Shown: piece by piece, positions 1 to 9,300 of the stretch
How the letters are laid out: the number at the start of each line of letters is the position of its first letter
How positions within the stretch are numbered: position 1 is the first letter of the stretch
From: CAZGTQ01 sp964528575
GTDB lineage: Bacteria; Planctomycetota; UBA1135; GCA-002686595
Assembly: GCA_964528575.1 (NCBI GenBank)
Contig: CAZGTQ010000407.1
Location: 1-17,408 of the forward strand
Direction: 5' to 3'
DNA length: 17,408 nucleotides
The notes under the pieces: model-generated
Database searches by the model: none
What the model was told of the DNA's origin: nothing
What the model saw: only the letters and a program-made list of their open reading frames with translations
Position numbers and translations under genes: made by a program

Positions 1-533
1 TCGGGATAGCGCTCGGCGCGGTCGGCGAACACGTTCACGCCGCCGGGGAGCGCGAGCAGCGCGTGCGCGAACGTGTCGCGGTTCACGCTCATCCACGGCT
101 TGCGCCAGATGAGATACGCCCAGCGTACGGGCGGCGCGCCGCTCGCCGCGCGGCGCACGCGCTCGGCGCGTTGCTCGATGTCCGCGGCGATCGGCTCGGC
201 GGCGTCCGCGCGGCCGAGCGCGGCGCCGATCGAGCGCACCATCTCCGCCGTCTCCGCCGGGTCGCGCGGCATCGTCGCGTGGCACGCGAGACCGGCGGCG
301 GCGAGCGCGTCCGCGTCCTCGCGCCGGTTCTCCTCCGCATTCATCAGCACGACGTCGGGCCGCAACGCGGCGATGCGCTCGACCTTCGGCGTCTTCGTGC
401 CGCCGATCTTCTCGACCGCGCCGACGCGCTCGCGCGGGTGCACGCAGTACTCGGTGATGCCGACGAGCTCGTCGCCCGCGCCGAGCGCGAACACGAGCTC
501 GGTCAGGCTCGGGCAGAGCGAGACGATCCTCAT
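1..533 (-). CDS. BtuF-like (helical-backbone metal receptor) substrate-binding protein, partial
   Basis: Reading from ATG at 533 gives 177 open codons up to the window edge; the 3' end lies outside. The N-terminus MRIVSLCPSLTELVFALGAG, followed by GDELVGITEYC and later PDVVLMNAEENRRED and IWRKPWMSVNRDTF, matches the COG0614/BtuF-like fold that binds cobalamin or iron-siderophores for ABC importers. There is no signal peptide: the protein starts directly at what is the mature N-terminus in exported BtuF proteins, and upstream codons in this frame are Arg-rich rather than hydrophobic. The ATG overlaps the stop of the preceding hydrolase (ATGA), so translation is probably coupled. Its place in a B12-dependent mutase operon suggests a corrinoid ligand, but that is inference. 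No permease or ATPase gene is visible in the window. Confidence 0.8.
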   Translation of the reverse strand, partial: MRIVSLCPSLTELVFALGAGDELVGITEYCVHPRERVGAVEKIGGTKTPKVERIAALRPDVVLMNAEENRREDADALAAAGLACHATMPRDPAETAEMVRSIGAALGRADAAEPIAADIEQRAERVRRAASGAPPVRWAYLIWRKPWMSVNRDTFAHALLALPGGVNVFADRAERYP

Positions 534-1441
534 GCGGCGCGCTCGCCCGCGAGCACGTCGACCCGATAGCGCTCCCCGTCGCGCCGCACGCGGCCGAACG
601 CGTGCTCCTCGTCGTGATAGAACAGGCCCGTCCAAGCGCCGTCCGCCGCGCGCGCCAGCCACTCCGAGCGCACCTCGAACGAGCGCACGACGTCGATGTC
701 GTACGCCATGATGTACGGCGGCTGCACGTGGTGCGTCGTCGGCACGACGTCGGACCAGAAGATCGCCGTCTCGCCGGCGTCCTCGAGCGTCACGACGCTG
801 ACGCCGTCCGAATGGCCGCCGAGCACGTGCACCGTCAGGCCCGGCAGCACCTCGGTCGTGCCCCCGAGCGGCTCGAGCATCCCGCGCTCGAGCAGCGGCT
901 CCACGTCCTCGGCGCGGTAGGACGCGCGCCGCGCGTGGTCGGCGTGGCGCGCCATCTCGATCTCGATCGCGGGCGCATAGTGGCGCGCGTTCGGGAACTG
1001 CGGCACGAGCGCACCGGCACGCTCGACGACCTGCGCGCCGATGTGGTCGAAGTGGCAGTGCGACGCGACGACGTGCGTCACGTCCTCGGGCGCCACGCCG
1101 CAGGCGCGCAGCGTGCCCACGAGCGTGCGGTCCTGCTCGATGTGGTAGATCCCGCGCCACTTCGCTTCCCAACGCTCGCCGAGGCCGACCTCGATCACCG
1201 CGCGCACGCCGTCGCGCTCGGCGAGGAACGGGCGCACCGCGAGCCGGATCGTGTTGTCCTCGTCCGCGGGCGTCATGCGCTGCCAGAGCGCCTTGGGCAC
1301 GACGCCCCACATCGAACCGCCGTCCAGCCGGAAGAAGCCGTCCGAGAGCGCGGTGATCTTCCAAGCGCCCGCGCGGACCGAACGCGGCTCGAACGCTGCG
1401 CGTTCCGCGTGCTCCTCGAACGCTGCGCGTTCCGTGCTCAC
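530..1441 (-). CDS. MBL-fold (metallo-beta-lactamase superfamily) hydrolase
   Basis: A 303-residue protein with the diagnostic metal-binding motif SHCHFDH (His128, His130, Asp132, His133), a second-site His210 in GGHSDG, the bridging Asp231 in FWSDVVPT and a late His276 in FYHDEEH. These are the ligands expected for a dinuclear zinc hydrolase. The strand WKITALSDGFFRLDGG followed by GVVPKALW resembles the subgroup related to lactonases and other small MBL hydrolases. The substrate cannot be read from sequence; a thioester or lactone would fit the acyl-CoA operon. The GTG start at 1441 overlaps the stop of the upstream acyl-CoA dehydrogenase by four bases (GTGA). The next in-frame Met (residue 44) would remove the first strand, so I reject it. 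The first 22 residues are an odd Glu/Ala/Arg-rich extension made by an internal duplication. Confidence 0.88.
   Translation of the reverse strand: MSTERAAFEEHAERAAFEPRSVRAGAWKITALSDGFFRLDGGSMWGVVPKALWQRMTPADEDNTIRLAVRPFLAERDGVRAVIEVGLGERWEAKWRGIYHIEQDRTLVGTLRACGVAPEDVTHVVASHCHFDHIGAQVVERAGALVPQFPNARHYAPAIEIEMARHADHARRASYRAEDVEPLLERGMLEPLGGTTEVLPGLTVHVLGGHSDGVSVVTLEDAGETAIFWSDVVPTTHHVQPPYIMAYDIDVVRSFEVRSEWLARAADGAWTGLFYHDEEHAFGRVRRDGERYRVDVLAGERAA
1388..1434. repeat. 27-bp-period direct repeat containing a 15-bp palindrome
   Basis: The 20-mer ctcgaacgctgcgcgttccg occurs at 1388-1407 and again, identical, at 1415-1434, a 27-bp period. Each copy contains gaacgctgcgcgttc (1391-1405 and 1418-1432), an inverted repeat of gaacgc/gcgttc around a 3-bp centre. 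The period is a multiple of three, so the MBL hydrolase frame stays open and gains a duplicated ERAAFE segment at its N-terminus. Confidence 0.85.
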
Positions 1442-2619
1442 TTCAGCACGTCGCGGCCGATGATCATGCGCTGCACCTCGCTGGTGCCCTCGCCGATCGT
1501 GCACAGCTTCGCGTCGCGCCACATCCGCTCGACGGGGTACTCGCGGCTGTAGCCGTAGCCGCCGAAGATCTGGATCGCGTCGTACGTGACGCGCATCGAG
1601 ACCTCGGACGAGTACAGCTTCGCCATCGACGCCTGGGTGCCGTACTCCTCGCCCAGGTCCTTGAGGCGCGCGGCGTGGTAGATCAGGTGGCGCGCCGCCT
1701 CGATCTCGACCGCCATGTTCGCGAGCTTGAACGAGACCGCCTGCTGCGCCGCGAGCGGCTTGCCGAACGCGATGCGCTCCTTCGCGTGCTTGCGAGCCTC
1801 GTCGAACGCTCCCTGGGCGATGCCTAGCGCGAGCGCTCCGATCGAGATGCGCCCGCCCTCGAGCGTCTTCATGAACGTCGCGAAGCCCTCGCCTTCGGGG
1901 CCGAGCAAGTGATCGCGCGGGATGCGCGCATCCTCGAACACGAGGCTCGCCCAGTCGGAGCCGCGCATGCCGAGCTTCGTTTCGCCCTTCTCCAGCGAGA
2001 AGCCCGGCGTCTCGCGCGGAACGACGAACGCGCTGATGCCCTTGGGGCCGAGCGACTTGTCCGTCACCGCCGTGACGATGAACACGCCCGAGTGGCTCGC
2101 GTTCGTGCAGAAGCACTTGCGGCCGTTGAGCACCCACGAGTCGCCGTCGAGCACGGCGGTCGTGCGCGTGGCGCTCGCGTCGGAGCCGGCGCCCGGCTCG
2201 GTCAGGCCGTACGCGCCCATGTACTCACCGGCGATCAGCGCGGGCACGTACTTCGAGCGCAGCGCGTCGCCGCCCCACGCGTAGATCGGGTACGTGCCGA
2301 GGCTGACGTGGGCGGCGAGCGTGAGCCCGGTCGAGCCGCACACGCGGCTGATCTCCTCGACGGCGATCGCGTAGGCGAGCGTGCCCCCGTTCGAACCGCC
2401 GACATCCTCGGAGAACGGGATGCCGGGCACTCCGAGCTCGACGATCTTCTTCCACGTCTCGAGCGGGAAGCGGTGGTTCTCGTCGATCTCGTGCGCGAGC
2501 GGAGCGACCTCGCGGTCCGCGAACTCCGCGACCATCTCACGGACCATCCGCTGCTCCTCCGTCAGGTCGAAGGAGTGCTTGATCTCGGGAAGCCGGTAGC
2601 GGGTCTGGGTGATGGTCAT
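1438..2619 (-). CDS. Acyl-CoA dehydrogenase (short/medium-chain type)
   Basis: A 393-residue FAD flavoenzyme of the usual family length, catalysing alpha,beta-dehydrogenation of an acyl-CoA and passing electrons to ETF. Signatures include the N-terminal helical domain (DLTEEQRMVREMVAEFADRE), the flavin-contacting GAYGLTEPGAGSDAS, the R-x-FGKPL region (RIAFGKPLAAQQ), the FGGYGYSREYPVER loop and the C-terminal IGEGTSEVQR. Glu377 in that last motif is at the catalytic-base position of short/medium-chain members (isovaleryl-type enzymes carry it elsewhere). ATG 2619 was chosen because MTITQTRYRL leads directly into the conserved domain; there is no obvious Shine-Dalgarno. It lies 5 bases after the HTH gene. 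It is only moderately similar to the second dehydrogenase (6045-7190), so the two probably differ in substrate; isobutyryl-CoA or another branched or short acyl-CoA is possible. Confidence 0.93.
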   Translation of the reverse strand: MTITQTRYRLPEIKHSFDLTEEQRMVREMVAEFADREVAPLAHEIDENHRFPLETWKKIVELGVPGIPFSEDVGGSNGGTLAYAIAVEEISRVCGSTGLTLAAHVSLGTYPIYAWGGDALRSKYVPALIAGEYMGAYGLTEPGAGSDASATRTTAVLDGDSWVLNGRKCFCTNASHSGVFIVTAVTDKSLGPKGISAFVVPRETPGFSLEKGETKLGMRGSDWASLVFEDARIPRDHLLGPEGEGFATFMKTLEGGRISIGALALGIAQGAFDEARKHAKERIAFGKPLAAQQAVSFKLANMAVEIEAARHLIYHAARLKDLGEEYGTQASMAKLYSSEVSMRVTYDAIQIFGGYGYSREYPVERMWRDAKLCTIGEGTSEVQRMIIGRDVLK

Positions 2620-2624
2620 CGGTG

Positions 2625-2941
2625 TCAATCGTGCTCGAGCCGCCATCCGCTCGTACGGCGGCGCGCCGCGGACGTCTCGCGGCTCCGCATGTCGTTGGCT
2701 TGGCCGACGTTGGCTGGGCCGGCGTTGGCGTGGCCGGCGTTCGCCGATTCCTTGTAGAAATTGTCGCTGCGCCCGGAGCCGACCCAGTCGATCAGCGCCT
2801 GGCGCGAGAACTTCCATTCGCGGCCGATCTTGCGCGCGGGGATGCTCTGCGAGTGGAGCACCTTGTTGAAGGTCTTCACGCTGACCCCGAGCAGTTGCGC
2901 GGCCTCCTCGATGTTGAGGATCTCGCGGTCGTTGCTCTCGC

Positions 2942-2945
<4 letters not shown>
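2625..2945 (-). CDS. Small excisionase/MerR-type helix-turn-helix protein
   Basis: A 106-residue protein. Residues 8-58 (EILNIEEAAQLLGVSVKTFN, then KVLHSQSIPARKIGREWKFS and RQALIDWVGSG) match the HTH_17/excisionase winged-helix DNA-binding fold. The tail (residues 68-106) is low-complexity: a degenerate five-residue repeat A-N-[AV]-G-x, then a basic stretch. The start ATG overlaps the stop of the B12-subunit gene by four bases (ATGA), so it is co-translated with the mutase. No integrase, recombinase or phage gene is nearby, so excisionase here only names the fold. A role as an operon regulator is plausible but unproven; no target site could be assigned. Confidence 0.82.
2694..2745. repeat. 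15-bp tandem repeat, about 3.5 copies, inside the HTH gene
   Basis: Units on the plus strand are gttggcttggccgac (2694-2708), gttggctgggccggc (2709-2723), gttggcgtggccggc (2724-2738) and a partial gttcgcc (2739-2745). The 15-bp period encodes the pentapeptide repeat A-N-[AV]-G-x in the C-terminal tail of the HTH protein. Copy number could vary by slippage without a frameshift. Confidence 0.85.
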
Positions 2946-3367
<422 letters not shown>

Positions 3368-3391
3368 CGCTTCGGTCGGGGGGGGCGCGGC

Positions 3392-5071
3392 CTAGAGGAT
3401 CTTCGGTTCCTTGTACTCGCCGAACTCGTCGCGCAGAACGCCGCAGATCTCGCCCAGCGTGCAGTACGCGTGCGCCGCGGCGACGAAGCGCTCGAGCAGG
3501 TTGCCGCCGTCGTGGCACGCCGTGCGGATCGCCTCGAGCGCGCTCTCGGCCCGCGCCGCGTCGCGCTCGGCGCGCACCTTCGCGAGCCGCTCGCACTGCT
3601 CGCGCTCGACGGCGGGATCGATCTTCAGGACGTCGATCTCCGGCTTCGCGTCGCGACCCTCGACGTAGCAGTTCACGCCGACGATCTTCTTGGTGCCGGC
3701 GTCCACCGCCCGCGTGTACTGGACGGCCGAGCGGTGGATCTCGCGCTGGATGTAGCCCGACTCGATGCACGGCACGACGCCGCCGCGCTTCTCGATCTCG
3801 CGGAAGTACGCTTCCGCCTCGCGCTCGAGCCGGTTCGTCTCCGCCTCGACGTAGTACGCGCCCGCGAGCGGGTCGATCACGTTCACGACCTCGGTCTCCT
3901 CGGCGAGCACCTGCTGCGTGCGGAGCGCGATCTTGACCGCCTTCTCCGTCGGCAGCGCGAGCGTCTCGTCCATCGAGTTCGTGTGCAGCGACTGCGTCCC
4001 GCCGAGCACCGCCGCGAGCGCCTCGTACGCGGTGCGCACGATGTTGTTCTCCGGCTGCTGCGCGGTGAGCGAGACGCCCGCGGTCTGCGTGTGGAAGCGC
4101 ACCATCCACGAGCGCGGGTCCTGCGCTCCGAACTCGTCCTTCATCTTGCGCGCCCAGATGCGGCGCGCCGCGCGGAACTTGCAGATCTCCTCGAAGAAGT
4201 CCATGTGGCTGTCGAAGAAGAACGACAGCCGCGGCGCGAACGCGTCGACGTCGAGCCCGGCCGCGATGCCGCGCTTCACGTACTCGATCCCGTTCGCGAG
4301 CGTGAACGCGAGCTCCTGCGCGGCCGTCGAGCCCGCCTCGCGGATGTGGTAGCCGCTGATCGAGATCGTGTTCCACTGCGGGACGCGCTCGCAGCAGTAC
4401 GCCATCACGTCGGTGATCATGCGCAGCGCCGGCTCGGCCGGAACGAGCCACGCGTGCTGCGCCTGGTACTCCTTGAGGATGTCGTTCTGGACGGTGCCGC
4501 GGATACGCGCGGGGTCGACGCCCTGGTTCTGCGCGCACGCGATGTAGAACGCGAGCAGCACCGGCGCCGGGCCGTTGATCGTCATCGACGTCGACACCTG
4601 GTCGGTCGGGATGCCGTCGAGCAGCACCTCCATGTCCGCCAAGCTCGCGATCGCGACGCCGACCTTGCCGACCTCGCCGCGGCTGCGCGCGTGGTCGGAG
4701 TCGTAGCCCATGAGCGTCGGGAAGTCGAACGCGACCGACAGGCCGGTCTGGCCGTGGCCGAGCAGGAACTTGAAGCGCTCGTTCGTCTGCCGCGCCGAGC
4801 CGAAGCCCGCGAACTGCCGCATCGTCCACAGGCGCCCGCGGTACATGCTCGCGTGCACGCCGCGCGTGTACGGGAAGCGGCCGGGGTAGCCGAGGTCGCG
4901 CTCGTAGTCGAGTTGGACGTCCTCGGGTCCGTACAGCGCCTGCACGGAGTGCCCGGAGATCGTCGTGAACTCGCGGTCGAGCAGCCGGGACGCCTCGTGG
5001 GCTTCCTCCCACAGCGCGCGCGCGTCGACGCTGCGGATCGGCGTACCTGTCGTCGTTCTCGTCTCGCTCAT
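3392..5071 (-). CDS. icmA: B12-dependent acyl-CoA mutase catalytic subunit, probably isobutyryl-CoA mutase large subunit
   Basis: A 559-residue TIM-barrel catalytic subunit without its own B12 domain, the length typical of IcmA and HcmA. Family motifs are clear: YPGRFPYTRGVHASMYRGR, FLLGHGQTGLSVAFDFPTLM, GYDSDH, GTVQNDILKE, ISISGYHIREAG (His242, equivalent to MCM His244), LGGTQSLHTNSMDE and NVIDPLAGAYYVE. Substrate-determining positions are Phe87 (TMRQF) and Gln205 (EYQAQHAW). Methylmalonyl-CoA mutase has Tyr89 and Arg207; isobutyryl-CoA mutase has Phe80 and Gln198. The 118-residue spacing is the same in all three. 2-Hydroxyisobutyryl-CoA mutase has Ile at the first site and Asp at the site where this protein has Ala114. 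I therefore call interconversion of isobutyryl-CoA and n-butyryl-CoA, although homology-based naming would likely say methylmalonyl-CoA mutase. The ATG at 5071 overlaps the meaB stop by four bases. Confidence 0.9.
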   Translation of the reverse strand: MSETRTTTGTPIRSVDARALWEEAHEASRLLDREFTTISGHSVQALYGPEDVQLDYERDLGYPGRFPYTRGVHASMYRGRLWTMRQFAGFGSARQTNERFKFLLGHGQTGLSVAFDFPTLMGYDSDHARSRGEVGKVGVAIASLADMEVLLDGIPTDQVSTSMTINGPAPVLLAFYIACAQNQGVDPARIRGTVQNDILKEYQAQHAWLVPAEPALRMITDVMAYCCERVPQWNTISISGYHIREAGSTAAQELAFTLANGIEYVKRGIAAGLDVDAFAPRLSFFFDSHMDFFEEICKFRAARRIWARKMKDEFGAQDPRSWMVRFHTQTAGVSLTAQQPENNIVRTAYEALAAVLGGTQSLHTNSMDETLALPTEKAVKIALRTQQVLAEETEVVNVIDPLAGAYYVEAETNRLEREAEAYFREIEKRGGVVPCIESGYIQREIHRSAVQYTRAVDAGTKKIVGVNCYVEGRDAKPEIDVLKIDPAVEREQCERLAKVRAERDAARAESALEAIRTACHDGGNLLERFVAAAHAYCTLGEICGVLRDEFGEYKEPKIL

Positions 5072-6024
5072 GGACACACCGCCTGATGCTCGTCGCCGAG
5101 GACCGCCGCGACGACCCGAGCCGCTACATCGTACGGTGTCGACCCCTCCCGCAGAGCGGTCTCCACGCGCTCGCTGTAGCCGCGCGGGCCCCAGAGCTCC
5201 TCGTCGAGCCGCTCCGCCGCGACCCGCTTCACCTGCTCGATGCGCTTTCGCGCGCGCACGGCCGCCAGATCGCCCGCGAGATGGTCGCGGTGGCGCCCGA
5301 CCGCGGCCCGCAGGTCGAGGATCCCCTCGCCCCGGGACGCGCTGCACGGCACGACCGGCACCTGCCAACCGTCGCGGCGCACGCTGCGCGTGTGCACCGC
5401 CTCCTCGAGGTCGAGCACGAGCCGGTCCGCGCCCGCCAGATCCGCCTTGTTGACGGCGAGCACGTCCGCGACCTCGAGGATCCCGGCCTTCATCGCCTGG
5501 ATCCCGTCGCCCGCGCCGGGGCACAGCACGACGAGCACCGTGTCGGCCGCGCTGACGACCGCGTACTCCGCCTGGCCGACCCCGACCGTCTCGATCAGGA
5601 TCCGATCGAACCCGAACGCGTCCATCACGTCCGTCGCGTCCGACGCCGCGCGCGCGAGCCCGCCGTGGCTGCCGCGGCTCGCCATCGAGCGGATGAACAC
5701 GCCGGCGTCCGCGGTGCGATCCTCCATGCGGATGCGATCGCCGAGCAGCGCTCCGCCCGTGTACGGGCTCGACGGGTCGATCGCGAGCACGCCGACCGTG
5801 CGCTCCTCGGCGCGCAGCGCCATCGTGAGCGCATTGACGAGCGTGCTCTTGCCGGCGCCGGGCGGGCCGGTGACGCCGACGCGCCACGCGGAGCCGACGC
5901 GGTCCCAGATGCGCGCGAGCGCGGCCGGGAAGCGCGGATCGCCGTCCTCGGCCCACGAGATCAGCCGCGCAAGCGCGAAGCGCTCGCCGCTCAAGAGGCG
6001 TTCGGCGATGTCCGGCGCGTCCAT
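5068..6024 (-). CDS. meaB: MeaB/ArgK-type G-protein chaperone of the B12 mutase
   Basis: A 318-residue P-loop GTPase of the G3E/MeaB group. Visible motifs: Walker A GPPGAGKST (53-61), the switch region DPSSPYTGGALLGDRIRM (83-100), the second switch ETVGVGQAE (145-153), base-recognition NKAD (192-195) and the C-terminal helical part RKRIEQVKRVAAERL used for dimerisation. MeaB proteins gate cofactor loading and protect or repair B12-dependent acyl-CoA mutases using GTP. The stop overlaps the mutase start (ATGA), so chaperone and client are translationally coupled with the chaperone made first. It follows the acyl-CoA dehydrogenase by 20 bases. The start at 6024 gives a normal family N-terminus (MDAPDIAERLLSGERFALAR). 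Confidence 0.95.
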   Translation of the reverse strand: MDAPDIAERLLSGERFALARLISWAEDGDPRFPAALARIWDRVGSAWRVGVTGPPGAGKSTLVNALTMALRAEERTVGVLAIDPSSPYTGGALLGDRIRMEDRTADAGVFIRSMASRGSHGGLARAASDATDVMDAFGFDRILIETVGVGQAEYAVVSAADTVLVVLCPGAGDGIQAMKAGILEVADVLAVNKADLAGADRLVLDLEEAVHTRSVRRDGWQVPVVPCSASRGEGILDLRAAVGRHRDHLAGDLAAVRARKRIEQVKRVAAERLDEELWGPRGYSERVETALREGSTPYDVAARVVAAVLGDEHQAVCP

Positions 6025-6044
6025 CGAGCGGGCGATCCGCGTCC

Positions 6045-7190
<1,146 letters not shown>

Positions 7191-7199
7191 GTTCGTGCC

Positions 7200-8063
7200 C
7201 TAGCTCTCGTAGTCGTAGAAGCCCTTGCCGACCTTGCGGCCGAGACGGCCGGCCGCGACCATCCGGCGCAGCAGCGGGCACGGGCGGTACTTCGAGTCCC
7301 CCAGGCCCTCGTGCAGGACCTCCATGACGTGCAAGCACACGTCCAGGCCGATCAGGTCGGCGAGCGTGAGCGGCCCCATCGGGTGGTTCATCCCGAGCTT
7401 CATGACCGTGTCGACGCCCTCGCGCGTGGAGACGCCTTCCATGAGGCAGTAGACCGCCTCGTTGATCATCGGCATCAGCACGCGGTTCGACACGAAGCCC
7501 GGGTAGTCGCTCGCTTCGACCGGCACCTTGCCGATCGCCTCCGAGCACGCGACGACGCGCGCCACCGTGTCGTCGGACGTCTCCTGGCCGCGGATGATCT
7601 CGACGAGCTTCATCAGCGGCACCGGGTTCATGAAGTGCATCCCGATCACGTGGTCGGGCCGCTGCGTCGCCGCCGCGATCTCCGTGATCGAGATCGAGCT
7701 CGTGTTCGTCGCGAGGATCGTGCCGGGCCCACACGTCGCGTCGAGCTCGGCGAAGACGGAGCGCTTGACGTCCGCGCGCTCGACGACCGCCTCGACGACG
7801 AGCTCCGCGCCGGCCGCCGACGCCAGCGACGTCGACGTCTCGATCCGACCCAGGATCGCGTCCGCGTCCGCCTGCGCGAGCTGCTCCTTCTTCACGAAGC
7901 GCGCGAGGCTCTTCTCGATCGCGCCCCGCCCGCGCTCGAGCGCCGCGGGCTCGAGGTCGATCATCGTGACGCGGCTCCCGTGCGCGGCGAACGTCTGGGC
8001 GATGCCGTTGCCCATCGTCCCGGCGCCGACGACGGCGACGCGCTCGTGGAAGGGCGCGGTCAC
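7200..8063 (-). CDS. hbd: 3-hydroxybutyryl-CoA dehydrogenase
   Basis: A 287-residue NAD(P)-dependent 3-hydroxyacyl-CoA dehydrogenase, stand-alone (no fused crotonase domain) and of the usual length. The Rossmann fingerprint VAVVGAGTMGNGIAQ is at residues 9-23, followed by the acidic residue of MIDLE. The catalytic His is in IGMHFMNPVPLMKLVEII, and the C-terminal domain carries GFVSNRVLMPMINEA, GMNHPMGPLTLADLIGLD and the terminal GRKVGKGFYDY. It should oxidise 3-hydroxybutyryl-CoA to acetoacetyl-CoA. The GTG start at 8063 overlaps the thiolase stop by four bases (GTGA); no upstream in-frame start makes a better N-terminus. Confidence 0.95.
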   Translation of the reverse strand: MTAPFHERVAVVGAGTMGNGIAQTFAAHGSRVTMIDLEPAALERGRGAIEKSLARFVKKEQLAQADADAILGRIETSTSLASAAGAELVVEAVVERADVKRSVFAELDATCGPGTILATNTSSISITEIAAATQRPDHVIGMHFMNPVPLMKLVEIIRGQETSDDTVARVVACSEAIGKVPVEASDYPGFVSNRVLMPMINEAVYCLMEGVSTREGVDTVMKLGMNHPMGPLTLADLIGLDVCLHVMEVLHEGLGDSKYRPCPLLRRMVAAGRLGRKVGKGFYDYES

Positions 8064-9241
8064 ACCGCCTCCACCGCCATCGAGACCGCGTTCCCGCCGC
8101 CCAGGCACAGCGACGCCATGCCGGTCTTCGCGCCCTTCTGCTTCATCGCGTAGAGCAGCGTCGTCAGCACGCGCGCGCCCGACGCGCCGATCGGGTGGCC
8201 GAGCGCGACCGCGCCACCGTTCACGTTGACGCGCTCCGCGTCGAGGTCGAGCACGCGCGTCAGCGCGCACGCCGCGACCGAGAAGGCCTCGTTGATCTCG
8301 TGCAGCTCGAAGTCGCCCGGTTTCGTGCCGACGCGCTCGGCGCAGCGCTTGATCGACACCTCGGGCGCCATCATCACCCACTCGGGGTCGACTCCGCCGG
8401 TCGCGTAGCCCGTGACGCGCGCGAGCGGCTTCACGCCCAGCTCCTGCGCGCGCTCCGCGCTCATCACGACGAGCGCCGCGGCGCCGTCGTTGATCGCCGA
8501 CGCGTTGCCCGCGGTCACGCTGCCGTCCTTCTGGAACGCGGGCCGCAGCTTCGCGAGCGCGTCGACGCTCGTGCCGGGCCGCACGTTCTCGTCGGTCTCG
8601 AAGCGGACGGGTTCGCCCTTGCGCTGCGGGATCTCGACCGCGAAGCGCTCCGGTGCGAACCGCCCGGCCTGCTCGGCCGCCGCGGCGCGCGCGTGGCTGC
8701 GCACGGCGTAATCGTCCTGCGCCTTGCGCGACACCTCGTACTTCTCGGCGACTTTCTCGGCCGTGATGCCCATGTGGAAGTCGTTGTAGATGTCCCACAG
8801 CCCGTCGTGGATCATCGAGTCGATCATCTCGGCGTGGCCGAGCCGCGCCCCGCGCCGCGCCGCCGGCACGAGGTACGGCGCGTTCGACATGCTCTCCATC
8901 CCGCCCGCGACGACGACGTCGGCGTCGCCCGCGCGGATCGCCTGCGCGGCGAGCATCACCGCCTTGAGGCCCGAGCCGCAGACCTTGTTCACCGTGAACG
9001 AGCCGACCGACGTCGGGATCCCGGCGGCGATCGCGGCCTGGCGAGCGGGGTTCTGGCCGAGCCCCGCGGTCAGCACGTTGCCGAGGATCACCTCCTCGAC
9101 GGCGTCCGCCTCGAGCTCGGCCCGGCGCAGCGCCTCGCGGATCGCGAGCGCGCCGAGCTCGGGCGCGCGCAAGCCGGACAGCGAGCCGAGGAAGGATCCG
9201 ATCGGCGTGCGGCACGCGCTGGCGATGACGACGTCCTTCAA
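8060..9241 (-). CDS. atoB: Acetyl-CoA acetyltransferase (thiolase II)
   Basis: A 393-residue thiolase, the normal length. Nucleophile Cys88 lies in VNKVCGSGLKAV, His349 in GGAVALGHPIGASGAR and the acid/base Cys379 in ASLCLGGGNAVSM; all three catalytic residues are present. It condenses two acetyl-CoA or cleaves acetoacetyl-CoA; in this operon cleavage is the likely direction. The start is a TTG at 9241 giving MKDVVIASACRTPIG, the canonical thiolase N-terminus; no ATG or GTG fits, and GAGG lies six bases upstream. It is the first gene of the minus-strand operon, following the 229-base divergent intergenic region. Confidence 0.95.
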   Translation of the reverse strand: MKDVVIASACRTPIGSFLGSLSGLRAPELGALAIREALRRAELEADAVEEVILGNVLTAGLGQNPARQAAIAAGIPTSVGSFTVNKVCGSGLKAVMLAAQAIRAGDADVVVAGGMESMSNAPYLVPAARRGARLGHAEMIDSMIHDGLWDIYNDFHMGITAEKVAEKYEVSRKAQDDYAVRSHARAAAAEQAGRFAPERFAVEIPQRKGEPVRFETDENVRPGTSVDALAKLRPAFQKDGSVTAGNASAINDGAAALVVMSAERAQELGVKPLARVTGYATGGVDPEWVMMAPEVSIKRCAERVGTKPGDFELHEINEAFSVAACALTRVLDLDAERVNVNGGAVALGHPIGASGARVLTTLLYAMKQKGAKTGMASLCLGGGNAVSMAVEAV

Positions 9242-9300
9242 GTGAAGCCTCGTGGTGGGACGGGACCGAGGGGGGCGTCCGGACGGCTCGCGGCGCGCCT

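Noticed and set aside
2694..2745. Possible CRISPR or iteron array at the 15-bp repeats (likewise the 11-bp repeats at 9386-9418)
   Set aside because: Units are directly adjacent without spacers, too short for CRISPR, and one set is inside a coding region. There are no cas or replication genes.
3392..5071. Calling the mutase methylmalonyl-CoA mutase or 2-hydroxyisobutyryl-CoA mutase
   Set aside because: Phe87/Gln205 differ from Tyr/Arg of the first, and Phe87 and Ala114 differ from Ile and Asp of the second. The call stays provisional without a tree.
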